Assembly (NCBI RefSeq): GCF_022921075.1
Contig: NZ_CP095050.1
Span: 4,588,001-4,652,000, forward strand
DNA length: 64,000 nt
DNA from: Hymenobacter sp. 5317J-9
GTDB lineage: Bacteria; Bacteroidota; Bacteroidia; Cytophagales; Hymenobacteraceae
Reading direction: 5' to 3'
Every line of letters starts with the position of its first letter. The stretch's first letter is position 1. Position numbers and translations under genes: made by a program. A model generated the notes under the pieces. It was given only the letters and a program-made list of their open reading frames with translations. It was not told the DNA's origin and ran no database searches. Positions 11,540-17,600 of the stretch are shown here, in pieces.

Positions 11540-12265
11540 TTAGGGTGTGTATTTGATTCTCTTTAGCTTCCCTGTTGAATAGGCAGTTGATGCTTTATCG
11601 TTAGTCGAATAGAAAAATAAATAAGACTTGGTTTTTCCAATGTAAAATTCAGTATTACTAGATGTCAGTGTACTGCCTTCAAATTCAACCTCTACATTAC
11701 TGAAGTAACCCGCTTTCACTTTTTGTATCTCATTCCACGTTGCGAGCAGAATCAGAGACGTGAAACTTATTACCAAAGAGAGTATTATCACATACTGCTG
11801 AAGCGACTGAATACCGGAATATGCACTTGATTCTAGTGCTACCATTGGCACCAGCATGGTAATAATAGGCCATGCCCAAACGTACCTCACAAGCTCAAAC
11901 TTCTCTATTTTAGGTCTTCTCCAAAGAATCGATAAAAACACAAGAAGGAATACAAAGCCTATAAATATTACAGGTAGCAGAAGGCTAAGATGTGCACTTA
12001 GCCTTTGAAAGAAGCCTAATCCAATATCAATTCCCGAAAGGTTGTAAGGCAGAATGAGACCAACATATGGAATAGCCAGAATCAACACAATCACACTCGC
12101 TGTCGCTATATTATCTGCGAATAGAGTTATTATCTCGCTTGGGTCGATATAATCAACGATTGGAACGTTGAAAGCCTTATAATAAATAATGAATTTTGAA
12201 AACCCAACTACTAGCAATGCCAGTGATATAACACTTATTGTTTGGCTTGAAAAGAAGGATTCCAT
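11540..12265 (-). CDS. Four- to six-helix membrane protein of unknown function
   Basis: A 241-residue protein starting MESFFSSQTISVISL at 12265. A longer frame reaching 12322 would overlap the upstream gene and is rejected. Hydrophobic helices lie at about residues 9-27, 48-68, 89-111, 129-150 and 160-178. The C-terminal third is soluble, with alternating strands (VEVEFEGSTLTSS, EFYIGKTKSYLFFY). The ATG follows the stop of the glycosyltransferase gene by one base (TAG T ATG), so translation is almost certainly coupled. The gene is AT-rich against a GC-rich background, which points to horizontal acquisition together with its partner. Family not recognised. Confidence 0.75.
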   Translation of the reverse strand: MESFFSSQTISVISLALLVVGFSKFIIYYKAFNVPIVDYIDPSEIITLFADNIATASVIVLILAIPYVGLILPYNLSGIDIGLGFFQRLSAHLSLLLPVIFIGFVFLLVFLSILWRRPKIEKFELVRYVWAWPIITMLVPMVALESSAYSGIQSLQQYVIILSLVISFTSLILLATWNEIQKVKAGYFSNVEVEFEGSTLTSSNTEFYIGKTKSYLFFYSTNDKASTAYSTGKLKRIKYTP

Positions 12266-12266
12266 A

Positions 12267-13037
12267 CTATCTAAATTTGGTAGAACTGGAAAATGAGTAA
12301 TCAACCCAGCATAGCGGCTCATTCAAGTGATATGCAAGAATCCGTTTATCCCGAATTAACGAGCCAATTGCAGAATCTACGCCACCTCGTGTCACTTGCA
12401 CAGTTGGAACCATGTTTAAAAGTTTTCTTGCACCATTATAACTAACGATGTATCCGTATGCTCCATTTCTAATTTGATATGGAACGAAGGCTTGTCCATT
12501 TATAATAGCACGTTTATTATGCGGGTAATTATTCCCGGAATTCAGAAATAATATATCAAAATCAGAAGGCACCAATTTCAATGCATGGTTTAGCTCGCTG
12601 TTAAAATTTTCAACAAGAATTATATCATCCTCAAAAATCATTGAATACTCAAGCTTTCGATTAGCTGCTTCTGTCCAAATCGAATAATGCCCAAGCCAGC
12701 ACCCAATACTGCCTTTTGAAAGGTAGTTAGCTGACCTCAAACTTATTGCATCAGTGAATTTGTAGGCATCCTGCCAGATAACACCATCACAAATAGTGTA
12801 ACCTAGTTTCTCATTATCAAATCTCTTTTTGATAACACTTCGCCTATTTAGGTTAGTTTTCAGCGACAAAACGAATGTCTGCCGTATGCATATTGCCCCA
12901 TCAACTATACGTTTGACCTCGGGAGGCTTATACCATCTCAATCTGAGCTTAGCATATTCAATCCTATTGCTGAAATTATAATGCGCAAAAGCATTAAGCA
13001 CTAATGAGCTGAACAGCTTTAGTATTCCAGTGACCAC
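12267..13037 (-). CDS. Family 25 glycosyltransferase (LPS/glycan biosynthesis)
   Basis: A 256-residue protein matching the GT25 pattern: an N-terminal TFVLSLKTNLNRR strand-loop, the GCWLGHYSIW segment, and the acidic motif FEDDIIL (Asp137, Asp138) that binds the metal-nucleotide sugar in this family. It should transfer a hexose, often galactose, to a lipopolysaccharide core or surface glycan in the cytoplasm. It is AT-rich, and the next gene (membrane protein) begins one base after its stop. The first 45 residues before the GT fold are not recognised; another start inside them is possible. No other surface-glycan genes are adjacent, so this two-gene unit may be an imported fragment. Confidence 0.85.
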   Translation of the reverse strand: MVTGILKLFSSLVLNAFAHYNFSNRIEYAKLRLRWYKPPEVKRIVDGAICIRQTFVLSLKTNLNRRSVIKKRFDNEKLGYTICDGVIWQDAYKFTDAISLRSANYLSKGSIGCWLGHYSIWTEAANRKLEYSMIFEDDIILVENFNSELNHALKLVPSDFDILFLNSGNNYPHNKRAIINGQAFVPYQIRNGAYGYIVSYNGARKLLNMVPTVQVTRGGVDSAIGSLIRDKRILAYHLNEPLCWVDYSFSSSTKFR

Positions 13038-13072
13038 GAATATGCTTGAAAGTAAATCTTGGTAGAAACAGG

Positions 13073-13130
13073 AGCAAGCTACACAGAAGCTCTAGTTTCT
13101 TCAGCGGCGGGGGCAGCGGGCGGGGGGGCG
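13073..13130 (+). repeat. G-rich interspersed repeat, copy 1
   Basis: The sequence runs AGCAAGCTACACAGAAGC, then TTTCTTCAGCGGCGG, GGGCAGCGGGCGGGG. It ends exactly at the toxin stop codon (13131). The same element in the same orientation recurs at 13662, 14551, 14600, 14661, 15639 and 15697. Confidence 0.85.
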
Positions 13131-13394
13131 TTACTTATCGCCGTAGTGAAAGCGGCAGGCTGCAATGCGCAATCCGTCTTCGGATACTTTGTACACCAAA
13201 CGGTGTTCATGATTGATGCGACGCGACCAATAGCCGCGCAGGTCGCCTTTTAGCGCTTCGGGTTTGCCCGTGCCCGCGAAAGGCGAGCGCTGGCACTCTT
13301 TCAGCAGCGTGTTGATTTTGCGGAGAATGGCGCGGTCGGTTTCCTGCCAATACAGGTATTGCTCCCAAGCGGCTTCATCCCAGATGAGCCTCAT
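13131..13394 (-). CDS. YoeB/Txe-family mRNA interferase toxin
   Basis: An 87-residue protein that matches the YoeB/Txe group of the RelE superfamily: WDEAAWEQYLYWQ near the start, LLKECQRSPFAGTGKPE, ALKGDLRGYWSRRINHEHRL, and the terminal CRFHYGDK. These toxins enter the ribosomal A site and cut mRNA. The likely catalytic residues are the Glu in NHEHRLVY, the Arg in HRLVY and the C-terminal His-Tyr of FHYGDK. The start codon overlaps the antitoxin stop by 4 bp (ATGA), the standard coupled order with antitoxin first. The stop codon abuts a G-rich repeat. Confidence 0.93.
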   Translation of the reverse strand: MRLIWDEAAWEQYLYWQETDRAILRKINTLLKECQRSPFAGTGKPEALKGDLRGYWSRRINHEHRLVYKVSEDGLRIAACRFHYGDK

Positions 13395-13612
13395 GCGTCA
13401 ATGAGGTCGTGTTGTACGCCCTTACCGCTCTCCAAGCGTTCAATGGCATCCTTCAGGGCTTTCGCGTTGGCTGGGTTACTCAGCAGATACTCCGTTTCGT
13501 CCTGCGGCTTGGCTTTCGTGCGAGCCGGCGTGGCTTTCACAAACGGCAGGCTTTGCAGCAGTTCCATCATGAATGCCGCTTTGTTATCAGGAATTTCTAG
13601 CGTGATTTTCAT
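13391..13612 (-). CDS. Antitoxin partner of the YoeB-type toxin
   Basis: A 73-residue acidic protein (MKITLEIPDNKAAFMMELLQ at the start). A longer frame to 13723 would run through the upstream G-rich repeat as proline/alanine residues and is rejected. The N-terminus reads like a short beta strand and helix (PDNKAAFMMELLQSLPFV). The C-terminal half (AKALKDAIERLESGKG) is a plausible toxin-neutralising helix. It is much shorter than YefM and I do not see the YefM/Phd DNA-binding fold, so autoregulation may differ from the classical YefM-YoeB pair. Position, 4-bp overlap with the toxin and size support the antitoxin call; the family assignment is open. Confidence 0.8.
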   Translation of the reverse strand: MKITLEIPDNKAAFMMELLQSLPFVKATPARTKAKPQDETEYLLSNPANAKALKDAIERLESGKGVQHDLIDA

Positions 13613-13661
13613 ACCATCCAAAACTACAAAGATTCCGCTTAGTTCCTGCCGCCTGCTTGCC

Positions 13662-13711
13662 GCTACGCAAGAAGCGCCCGTTTCTTCAGCGGCGGGGGCA
13701 GCGGGCGGGGG
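13662..13711 (+). repeat. G-rich interspersed repeat, copy 2
   Basis: GCTACGCAAGAAGCGCCCG, then TTTCTTCAGCGGCGGG and the GGCAGCGGGCGGGGG tail. It lies between the antitoxin start and the Fic gene and so marks the border of two accessory modules. Confidence 0.85.
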
Positions 13712-13760
13712 AAGTTGCGTCAAAGCTAGCTATTTTGGCCAACCAACTCTCCCCTACCCC

Positions 13761-14342
13761 GTGGGCCACTACACCGACGCACCCGAAGACAACCTGCTCG
13801 GACTGACCGACCGCCGCCTACTCGACGAAGCTGAGGCTGAAGGCGTCATCCGCGCCGAAAACTTCCTCTACGACCTACCCGAAGAAACCGATTTCACGGT
13901 GGCGCTACTGCTCGACCTGCACCGCGCCGCCTTCGGGCGCGTGTACGAGTGGGCCGGGCAGTACCGCCGCTCCAACCCCAACGTGGGCAGCTTCCTGCCG
14001 CCCCCGTTTCAGCAGGTGCCCACGCTGCTCTACCAATTTGCCGATGAGGTGCAGCACCGGCAGCGGCTGGTGGGCACCGAAGCAGAACTGGCGGCCCTGC
14101 TAGCATATGCGCATTATCGGTTCGTGGCTATTCACCCGTTCACCAACGGCAATGGGCGCACGGCCCGCCTGCTCACCAATTTTCTGGCCTTCCGCCACGG
14201 CTACCAGGAACTGGCCCTGTACCAGCGAGCCGCCGGCACCGACCGCGAAGCGTATTTAACCGCGATAAAAGCAGGAAACTCCGGCGACTACCGGGAACTG
14301 GAGCAACTGATTAGCGCGCAGCTTCGCCGGTTTGGCGAGTAG
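13761..14342 (+). CDS. Fic domain protein (probable AMP transferase toxin)
   Basis: A 193-residue protein with the Fic core. The active-site loop HPFTNGNGRTAR begins at His125 and keeps the catalytic His, both glycines and the two arginines; Asn129 replaces the usual Asp/Glu. The upstream helix-loop (DLHRAAFGRVYEWAGQYR, residues 52-69) is the usual alpha-2/alpha-3 region. Fic enzymes transfer AMP or a related group to a hydroxyl on a target protein. No inhibitory [ST]xxxE[GN] motif lies inside this protein, so it would need a separate inhibitor. No ATG precedes the domain; GTG at 13761 gives the shortest complete domain. The open frame extending back to 13359 covers the antitoxin antisense and a repeat and is not coding. 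The gene overlaps the next one tail to tail by 32 bp. Confidence 0.88.
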   Translation: MGHYTDAPEDNLLGLTDRRLLDEAEAEGVIRAENFLYDLPEETDFTVALLLDLHRAAFGRVYEWAGQYRRSNPNVGSFLPPPFQQVPTLLYQFADEVQHRQRLVGTEAELAALLAYAHYRFVAIHPFTNGNGRTARLLTNFLAFRHGYQELALYQRAAGTDREAYLTAIKAGNSGDYRELEQLISAQLRRFGE

Positions 14343-14505
14343 ATTTTGTGGCGCGTTCGGCCTCTACTTTTTCGTAGAGGGCTTCGAGTCGCTCCATGGG
14401 CACGGTCTGGTTCTCCAGCGCCATCGTGCCGTACACGGAGCGCAGCATCATGCGCTTCACGAAGGAAGCGTCTTGCAGTTGAGCGTAGCGTTGGCGGAAA
14501 GTCAT
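14311..14505 (-). CDS. Candidate Fic inhibitor/antitoxin, convergent with fic
   Basis: A 64-residue protein with the sequence GTMALENQTVPMERLEALY. Thr27, Glu31 and Asn32 fit the inhibitory motif [ST]xxxE[GN] that blocks the ATP gamma-phosphate site of Fic enzymes. The following residues also align with the SxxIEGNxLTxEE helix of self-inhibited Fic proteins. Known class I pairs place the antitoxin upstream in the same operon; here it is on the opposite strand, and its last 32 bp overlap the 3' end of fic. That the motif protein lies next to a Fic gene lacking its own motif argues against chance. Function is inferred. The start codon ATG is clear, and the protein is mostly helical and basic near both ends. 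Confidence 0.72.
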   Translation of the reverse strand: MTFRQRYAQLQDASFVKRMMLRSVYGTMALENQTVPMERLEALYEKVEAERATKSTRQTGEAAR

Positions 14506-14550
14506 GGCGGGGAAACGCGGGGCGTGCGGAAATGGTTGACGCCTGCTAAA

Positions 14551-14721
14551 GTAGCTCAGAAGCTTTGGTTTCGTCAGCGGCGGGGGCGGCGGGCGGGGGC
14601 GTTGGGGCCGTTGGAGAGAAGCTGTCGTATCGTTCCAGCGGCGGGGGCGGCGGGCGGGGGCGTTGGGGCCGTTGGAGAGAAGCTGTCGTATCGTTCCAGC
14701 GGCGGGGGCGGCGGGCGGGGG
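14551..14721 (+). repeat. G-rich repeat copies 3-5 (61-bp tandem)
   Basis: Copy 3 starts GTAGCTCAGAAGC and ends with the core CAGCGGCGGGGGC. Copies 4 and 5 have the core at 14636 and 14697, a period of exactly 61 bp. The spacer GTTGGGGCCGTTGGAGAG (from 14601 and 14662) is identical in both. The array ends just before a small-RNA-like region. Confidence 0.85.
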
Positions 14722-14746
14722 GCCGTTTTCAAATATGCAACTTAAT

Positions 14747-14768
14747 CTTACAGAAAACTGTAAGTTTG
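14747..14768 (+). promoter_or_regulatory. Palindrome overlapping a TANNTTTG promoter element
   Basis: CTTACAG AAAA CTGTAAG is a perfect palindrome (14747-14764). Its right arm overlaps TAAGTTTG (14761-14768), which fits the Bacteroidota -7 consensus. A protein binding the palindrome would block the promoter. No -33 TTTG lies at 19-21 bp. Confidence 0.5.
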
Positions 14769-14769
14769 C

Positions 14770-14843
14770 AGTGAATCTGAACGGGTGCCAGTCGCCCTAG
14801 TAGGATTCACCCGGGGCCGCCGCAAGGTGGCCCCTTTTGTTTT
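14770..14843 (+). ncRNA. Candidate structured small RNA
   Basis: Between a TANNTTTG element and a terminator lies about 70 bp with no open frame. GTGAATC (14771-14777) pairs with GATTCAC (14804-14810), enclosing a loop with further GGG/CCC pairing. It is followed directly by a terminator stem (GGGGCC, ten-base loop, GGCCCC) and TTTTGTTTT. Promoter, hairpin and terminator in tight order are the pattern of a short independent transcript. It is not a tRNA: no anticodon arm or T-loop consensus. It could instead be a leftover leader region. It runs antisense to the last bases of the DUF3800 gene. Confidence 0.45.
14811..14843 (+). terminator. Rho-independent terminator of the candidate small RNA
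   Basis: GGGGCC (14813-14818) and GGCCCC (14829-14834) form a stem with a 10-base loop, followed by TTTTGTTTT. The T-tract is on the plus strand, so it ends rightward transcription. Confidence 0.75.
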
Positions 14844-15615
14844 ATAGCTGCACGAGGTGCAGTGGGTGGGTGCGGTTGGCGTAGGCATTGAGCACCGGGT
14901 GCAGGCGAGCGTAGAAATTGTGCCCCTGCTTACTGCGCATGTACGCGTTGGGCTCATACAACTGCCGGGCGGCGTAAGCCACTACATCGACCAACTGGTG
15001 AATAAACGAGTGGGCCGAATCTTTCAGGAAAGGGTCCTCGATGACGGATTGCAACGCTAGGTTGCGGTAGCCCGCCCCCACGGTCTGGTGGGCGGAATTG
15101 TTGGGCACCGGGTTGTAGTGCCGCATTTTTCGCAGCAGCAGGGTAAGCTTGCCGCCGTCGGTGTTGTCGGGTAGCACCAAGCCGCGCTGGTCGGCGAACG
15201 CGCCAGGGTAGTTGCGGTTGCGCAACGTGTTATCGAAACGCTGGATGAGCGCCTGCCAGGCATTTTCGAAGACGTCATAGCCCGGTTGCTTCGTGGTTTT
15301 ATTCACCACAACCGTACAGATGCGAATATCGCTGCGGTTGCTGAGAAAATCCAGGCACTGTTTCAGAATATCGAGCCGGTCGTTGCGCCGGATGCGGACC
15401 AGCGCGCCTGGATTGGTAATGAATGGTGCGGCGTGAATTTCTTCCCGCAGCTTCAAGCCTTTGGTGGTCCGTAGGTGCCGCCGAAACGCCACTATGTCGT
15501 TTAAGAAATCCCGCCACCGCGTTTCATGCACTACCAAGCTGGACAAAATGAAATACCTCGTTGGACTGGCTACGAGGCCGGTGTCGCCGCTTTCGTCGGC
15601 GTAGAGTAGATACAT
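14842..15615 (-). CDS. DUF3800 protein (RNase H-like fold)
   Basis: A 257-residue protein starting MYLLYADESGDTG, the hallmark of DUF3800. The acidic residues Asp7 and Glu8 sit where RNase H-like enzymes bind a metal. A second acidic region (QLVDVVAYAARQLYE) carries the conserved Asp near the C-terminus. Members occur in mobile and defence-associated regions and are suspected nucleases; their substrate is not established. The gene stands alone between two repeat clusters and converges on the candidate small RNA with a short overlap at its stop codon. The start ATG is unambiguous. Base composition is near the window average. Confidence 0.85.
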   Translation of the reverse strand: MYLLYADESGDTGLVASPTRYFILSSLVVHETRWRDFLNDIVAFRRHLRTTKGLKLREEIHAAPFITNPGALVRIRRNDRLDILKQCLDFLSNRSDIRICTVVVNKTTKQPGYDVFENAWQALIQRFDNTLRNRNYPGAFADQRGLVLPDNTDGGKLTLLLRKMRHYNPVPNNSAHQTVGAGYRNLALQSVIEDPFLKDSAHSFIHQLVDVVAYAARQLYEPNAYMRSKQGHNFYARLHPVLNAYANRTHPLHLVQL

Positions 15616-15638
15616 GGGTAGCGGTTTCAGATGCGAGT

Positions 15639-15756
15639 AGCAAGCTACTCAAGAAGCGCCCGTTTCGTCAGCGGCGGGGGCGGCGGGCTGGGAGGCGTTG
15701 GGGCCGTTGGAGAGAAGCTGTCGTATCGTGCCAGCGGCGGGGGCAGCGGGCGAGGG
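15639..15756 (+). repeat. G-rich repeat copies 6-7
   Basis: Copy 6 (AGCAAGCTACTCAAGAAGCG onwards, core at 15669) resembles copies 1-2. Copy 7 carries the spacer GTTGGGGCCGTTGGAGAG seen at 14601, with core at 15732 (63-bp period). The cluster separates DUF3800 from the ABC-F gene. Confidence 0.85.
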
Positions 15757-15777
15757 TGGGTGGAGAATTTTTAAAGG

Positions 15778-17367
15778 CTACCCCAGCCGGAGGGTGCGCT
15801 CCACTTGCAGTTGCTGCAGGAAATACTCGTCGTGCGACACCACCACGAGGGTGCCGTGGTAGTCGTGGAGGGCGGCCGTCAGGATTTCCAGGTTCCGGAT
15901 GTCGAGGTTGTTGGTGGGCTCGTCGAGCACGATGAGGTCGGGCGCCTGGTTGCTTATCATCAGGCAGCAGAGCAGCAGCCGCATTTTCTCGCCGCCGCTT
16001 AAGGCACGGCACGGCTTGTCCCAGTAGTCTTTCGGGAACAGGAAGCGGGCAAGGCGAATCTTGACCTCGTGCTCCTGCAGCCCGGCGGCATTGAACTGCT
16101 GCGCCTGCTCGTACACCGACAATTTGTTGTGGAGCAGGGAATAGTCCTGGTCGATGAACACGGCTTGGCTGCCGGCCCGGTGCAGGGTGCCGCGCGTGGG
16201 CTCCAGCTCGCCGAGCAGCAGCTTGATGAGGGTGGTTTTGCCGGAGCCGTTGGGCCCGTGCAGCGCCAGCCGCTCGCCGCTGTGCAGCCGGAAGCTCAGG
16301 TCGTCGGGCCACAGCAGGCTGGCGCCGTAACCGTAGTTCAGGCCCTGGGCCTCGAACAGCACCTTGCCTTTGTGCAGGGCCGACTGGTCGAAGTTGAACT
16401 TCATTTTGTCGGTGTCGGGCAGCTCCTTGCGCAGCTCGCTCAGCTCCTGGGCCAGGGCGCCCACTTTCTCGGCATGAACGCCCTTAAGGCGGGAGGCACT
16501 GTTTTCGGCGCTGTTGCGCATCATGCCCAGCACAATGGCGGGCAGGCCGGCTTTGTCCTGGCTTTTCTTGCCGCGGGCATCCTGCTTGTGCTTGCGTTCG
16601 AGGGCCTCGCGCTCGGCTTCGCGGGCTTTGCGCAAGGCCGTGGCGCGGGCCTTCACGTCCTGAGTTAGGGCATGGCTTTCCACCTGCTTTTGCTCGGCGT
16701 AAAAGGCGTAGTTGCCACCGTAGAGGGCCAGGCCGCGCCGGCTCAGCTCGCACACCGCGTCGAGCAGGTTCAGCAGCTTGCGGTCGTGGCTCACCACCAG
16801 CACCGTGCTGGGGCTGCTGGCGATGAAGTCGTAGAGCAGCTGTCGGCCGGCGGTGTCGAGGTGGTTGCTGGGCTCGTCGAGCAGCACAATGTCGGGCCGG
16901 TGAATGGCGATGCCGGCCAGAAATACCTTGGTTTTCTGGCCGCCGCTGAGGCTGGCCAGGGGTTGGGAAAGACGCACGTCGGCCAGGCCCCAGTGCAGCA
17001 AGGCTTCCTGGCTGCGCTCCTCAATGGTCCAGTCGTCGTCCAGCGCGGCCAGGTTGGCGTCGGTGGCGCGGCCATCCAGGATTTCCGCCAGGGCCGTGAT
17101 TTTGCCGTCGATGCGCAGCGCCTGCGCCACGGTCAGGCCATCATACTGGCCGAAATGCTGCGGGATGTAATAGGGCGCAGAGCTGGCCACCACGCGCCCC
17201 GCGGAGGGCGCCAGCAAGCCCGCCATGATTCTCAAGAGCGTGGATTTTCCTGCGCCGTTGTTGCCAATTAGCGCCAGCTTTTGGTGGTCGTTGACAGCCA
17301 GGTTCAGGTTGTCGAACAGCACGTCTTTATTGGGGTGTGCGTACCCGAGGTTTTGCAGCAATAGCAT
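15778..17367 (-). CDS. ABC-F family ATPase
   Basis: A 529-residue soluble protein with two fused ATPase domains and no membrane segments, as in ABC-F proteins that act on the ribosome. Domain 1 has Walker A GNNGAGKS (35-42), signature LSGGQ and Walker B IVLLDEP. A charged linker (about residues 220-330, rich in Lys/Arg/Glu) corresponds to the P-site tRNA interaction motif region. Domain 2 has Walker A GPNGSGKT, signature LSGGE and Walker B LIVLDEPTNNLD. Members either tune translation (EttA, Uup, YbiT) or protect ribosomes from antibiotics; the sequence alone does not decide which. It sits just beyond the repeat array and has its own promoter-like element. Confidence 0.92.
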   Translation of the reverse strand: MLLLQNLGYAHPNKDVLFDNLNLAVNDHQKLALIGNNGAGKSTLLRIMAGLLAPSAGRVVASSAPYYIPQHFGQYDGLTVAQALRIDGKITALAEILDGRATDANLAALDDDWTIEERSQEALLHWGLADVRLSQPLASLSGGQKTKVFLAGIAIHRPDIVLLDEPSNHLDTAGRQLLYDFIASSPSTVLVVSHDRKLLNLLDAVCELSRRGLALYGGNYAFYAEQKQVESHALTQDVKARATALRKAREAEREALERKHKQDARGKKSQDKAGLPAIVLGMMRNSAENSASRLKGVHAEKVGALAQELSELRKELPDTDKMKFNFDQSALHKGKVLFEAQGLNYGYGASLLWPDDLSFRLHSGERLALHGPNGSGKTTLIKLLLGELEPTRGTLHRAGSQAVFIDQDYSLLHNKLSVYEQAQQFNAAGLQEHEVKIRLARFLFPKDYWDKPCRALSGGEKMRLLLCCLMISNQAPDLIVLDEPTNNLDIRNLEILTAALHDYHGTLVVVSHDEYFLQQLQVERTLRLG

Positions 17368-17479
17368 GAGTTCTTTCTCAAAAAAGCGAACGAATGCAGC
17401 CGCCCACGTCGTGGGGTGGCTACTCGATTTTTGGAGGAAGTCAGCTATTACATAAACCGGTGCGTGGTGTTTGCAGAGG

Positions 17480-17487
17480 CAAATTTA
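17480..17487 (-). promoter_or_regulatory. -7 element upstream of the ABC-F gene
   Basis: On the reverse strand this reads TAAATTTG, fitting TANNTTTG, 112 bp before the ABC-F start. The long leader could hold translational control, common for ABC-F genes, but I see no clear leader peptide. No well-spaced -33 box. Confidence 0.4.
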
Positions 17488-17513
17488 CGCATTTCCCTAA
17501 ACAGAAAGAAAAC

Positions 17514-17543
17514 AAAAAGCCCTAGCAGGCGCCAGGGCTTTTT
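17514..17543. terminator. Bidirectional terminator
   Basis: AAAAAGCCCT (17514) and AGGGCTTTTT (17534) form a stem with A/T-runs on both sides. It lies downstream of the oxidoreductase gene and ends its leftward transcript. Confidence 0.85.
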
Positions 17544-17600
17544 GTTTGGGCATAACTCAACTAACCATCGGCGGGACGGCCAAGGGTGGTTCAGCACAGG

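Noticed and set aside
13359..13760. Upstream extension of the Fic reading frame
   Set aside because: It crosses the antitoxin gene in antisense and a G-rich repeat; the Fic domain is complete without it.
14575..14721. CRISPR-like array
   Set aside because: The 61-bp period includes identical spacers as well as repeats, and there are only three copies and no cas genes.
14771..14810. tRNA-like fold
   Set aside because: GATTCAC resembles part of a T-arm, but there is no acceptor stem, anticodon arm or CCA end.
13073..15756. Integron
   Set aside because: No integrase gene and no GTTRRRY/RYYYAAC core sites; only the cassette-like layout is similar.
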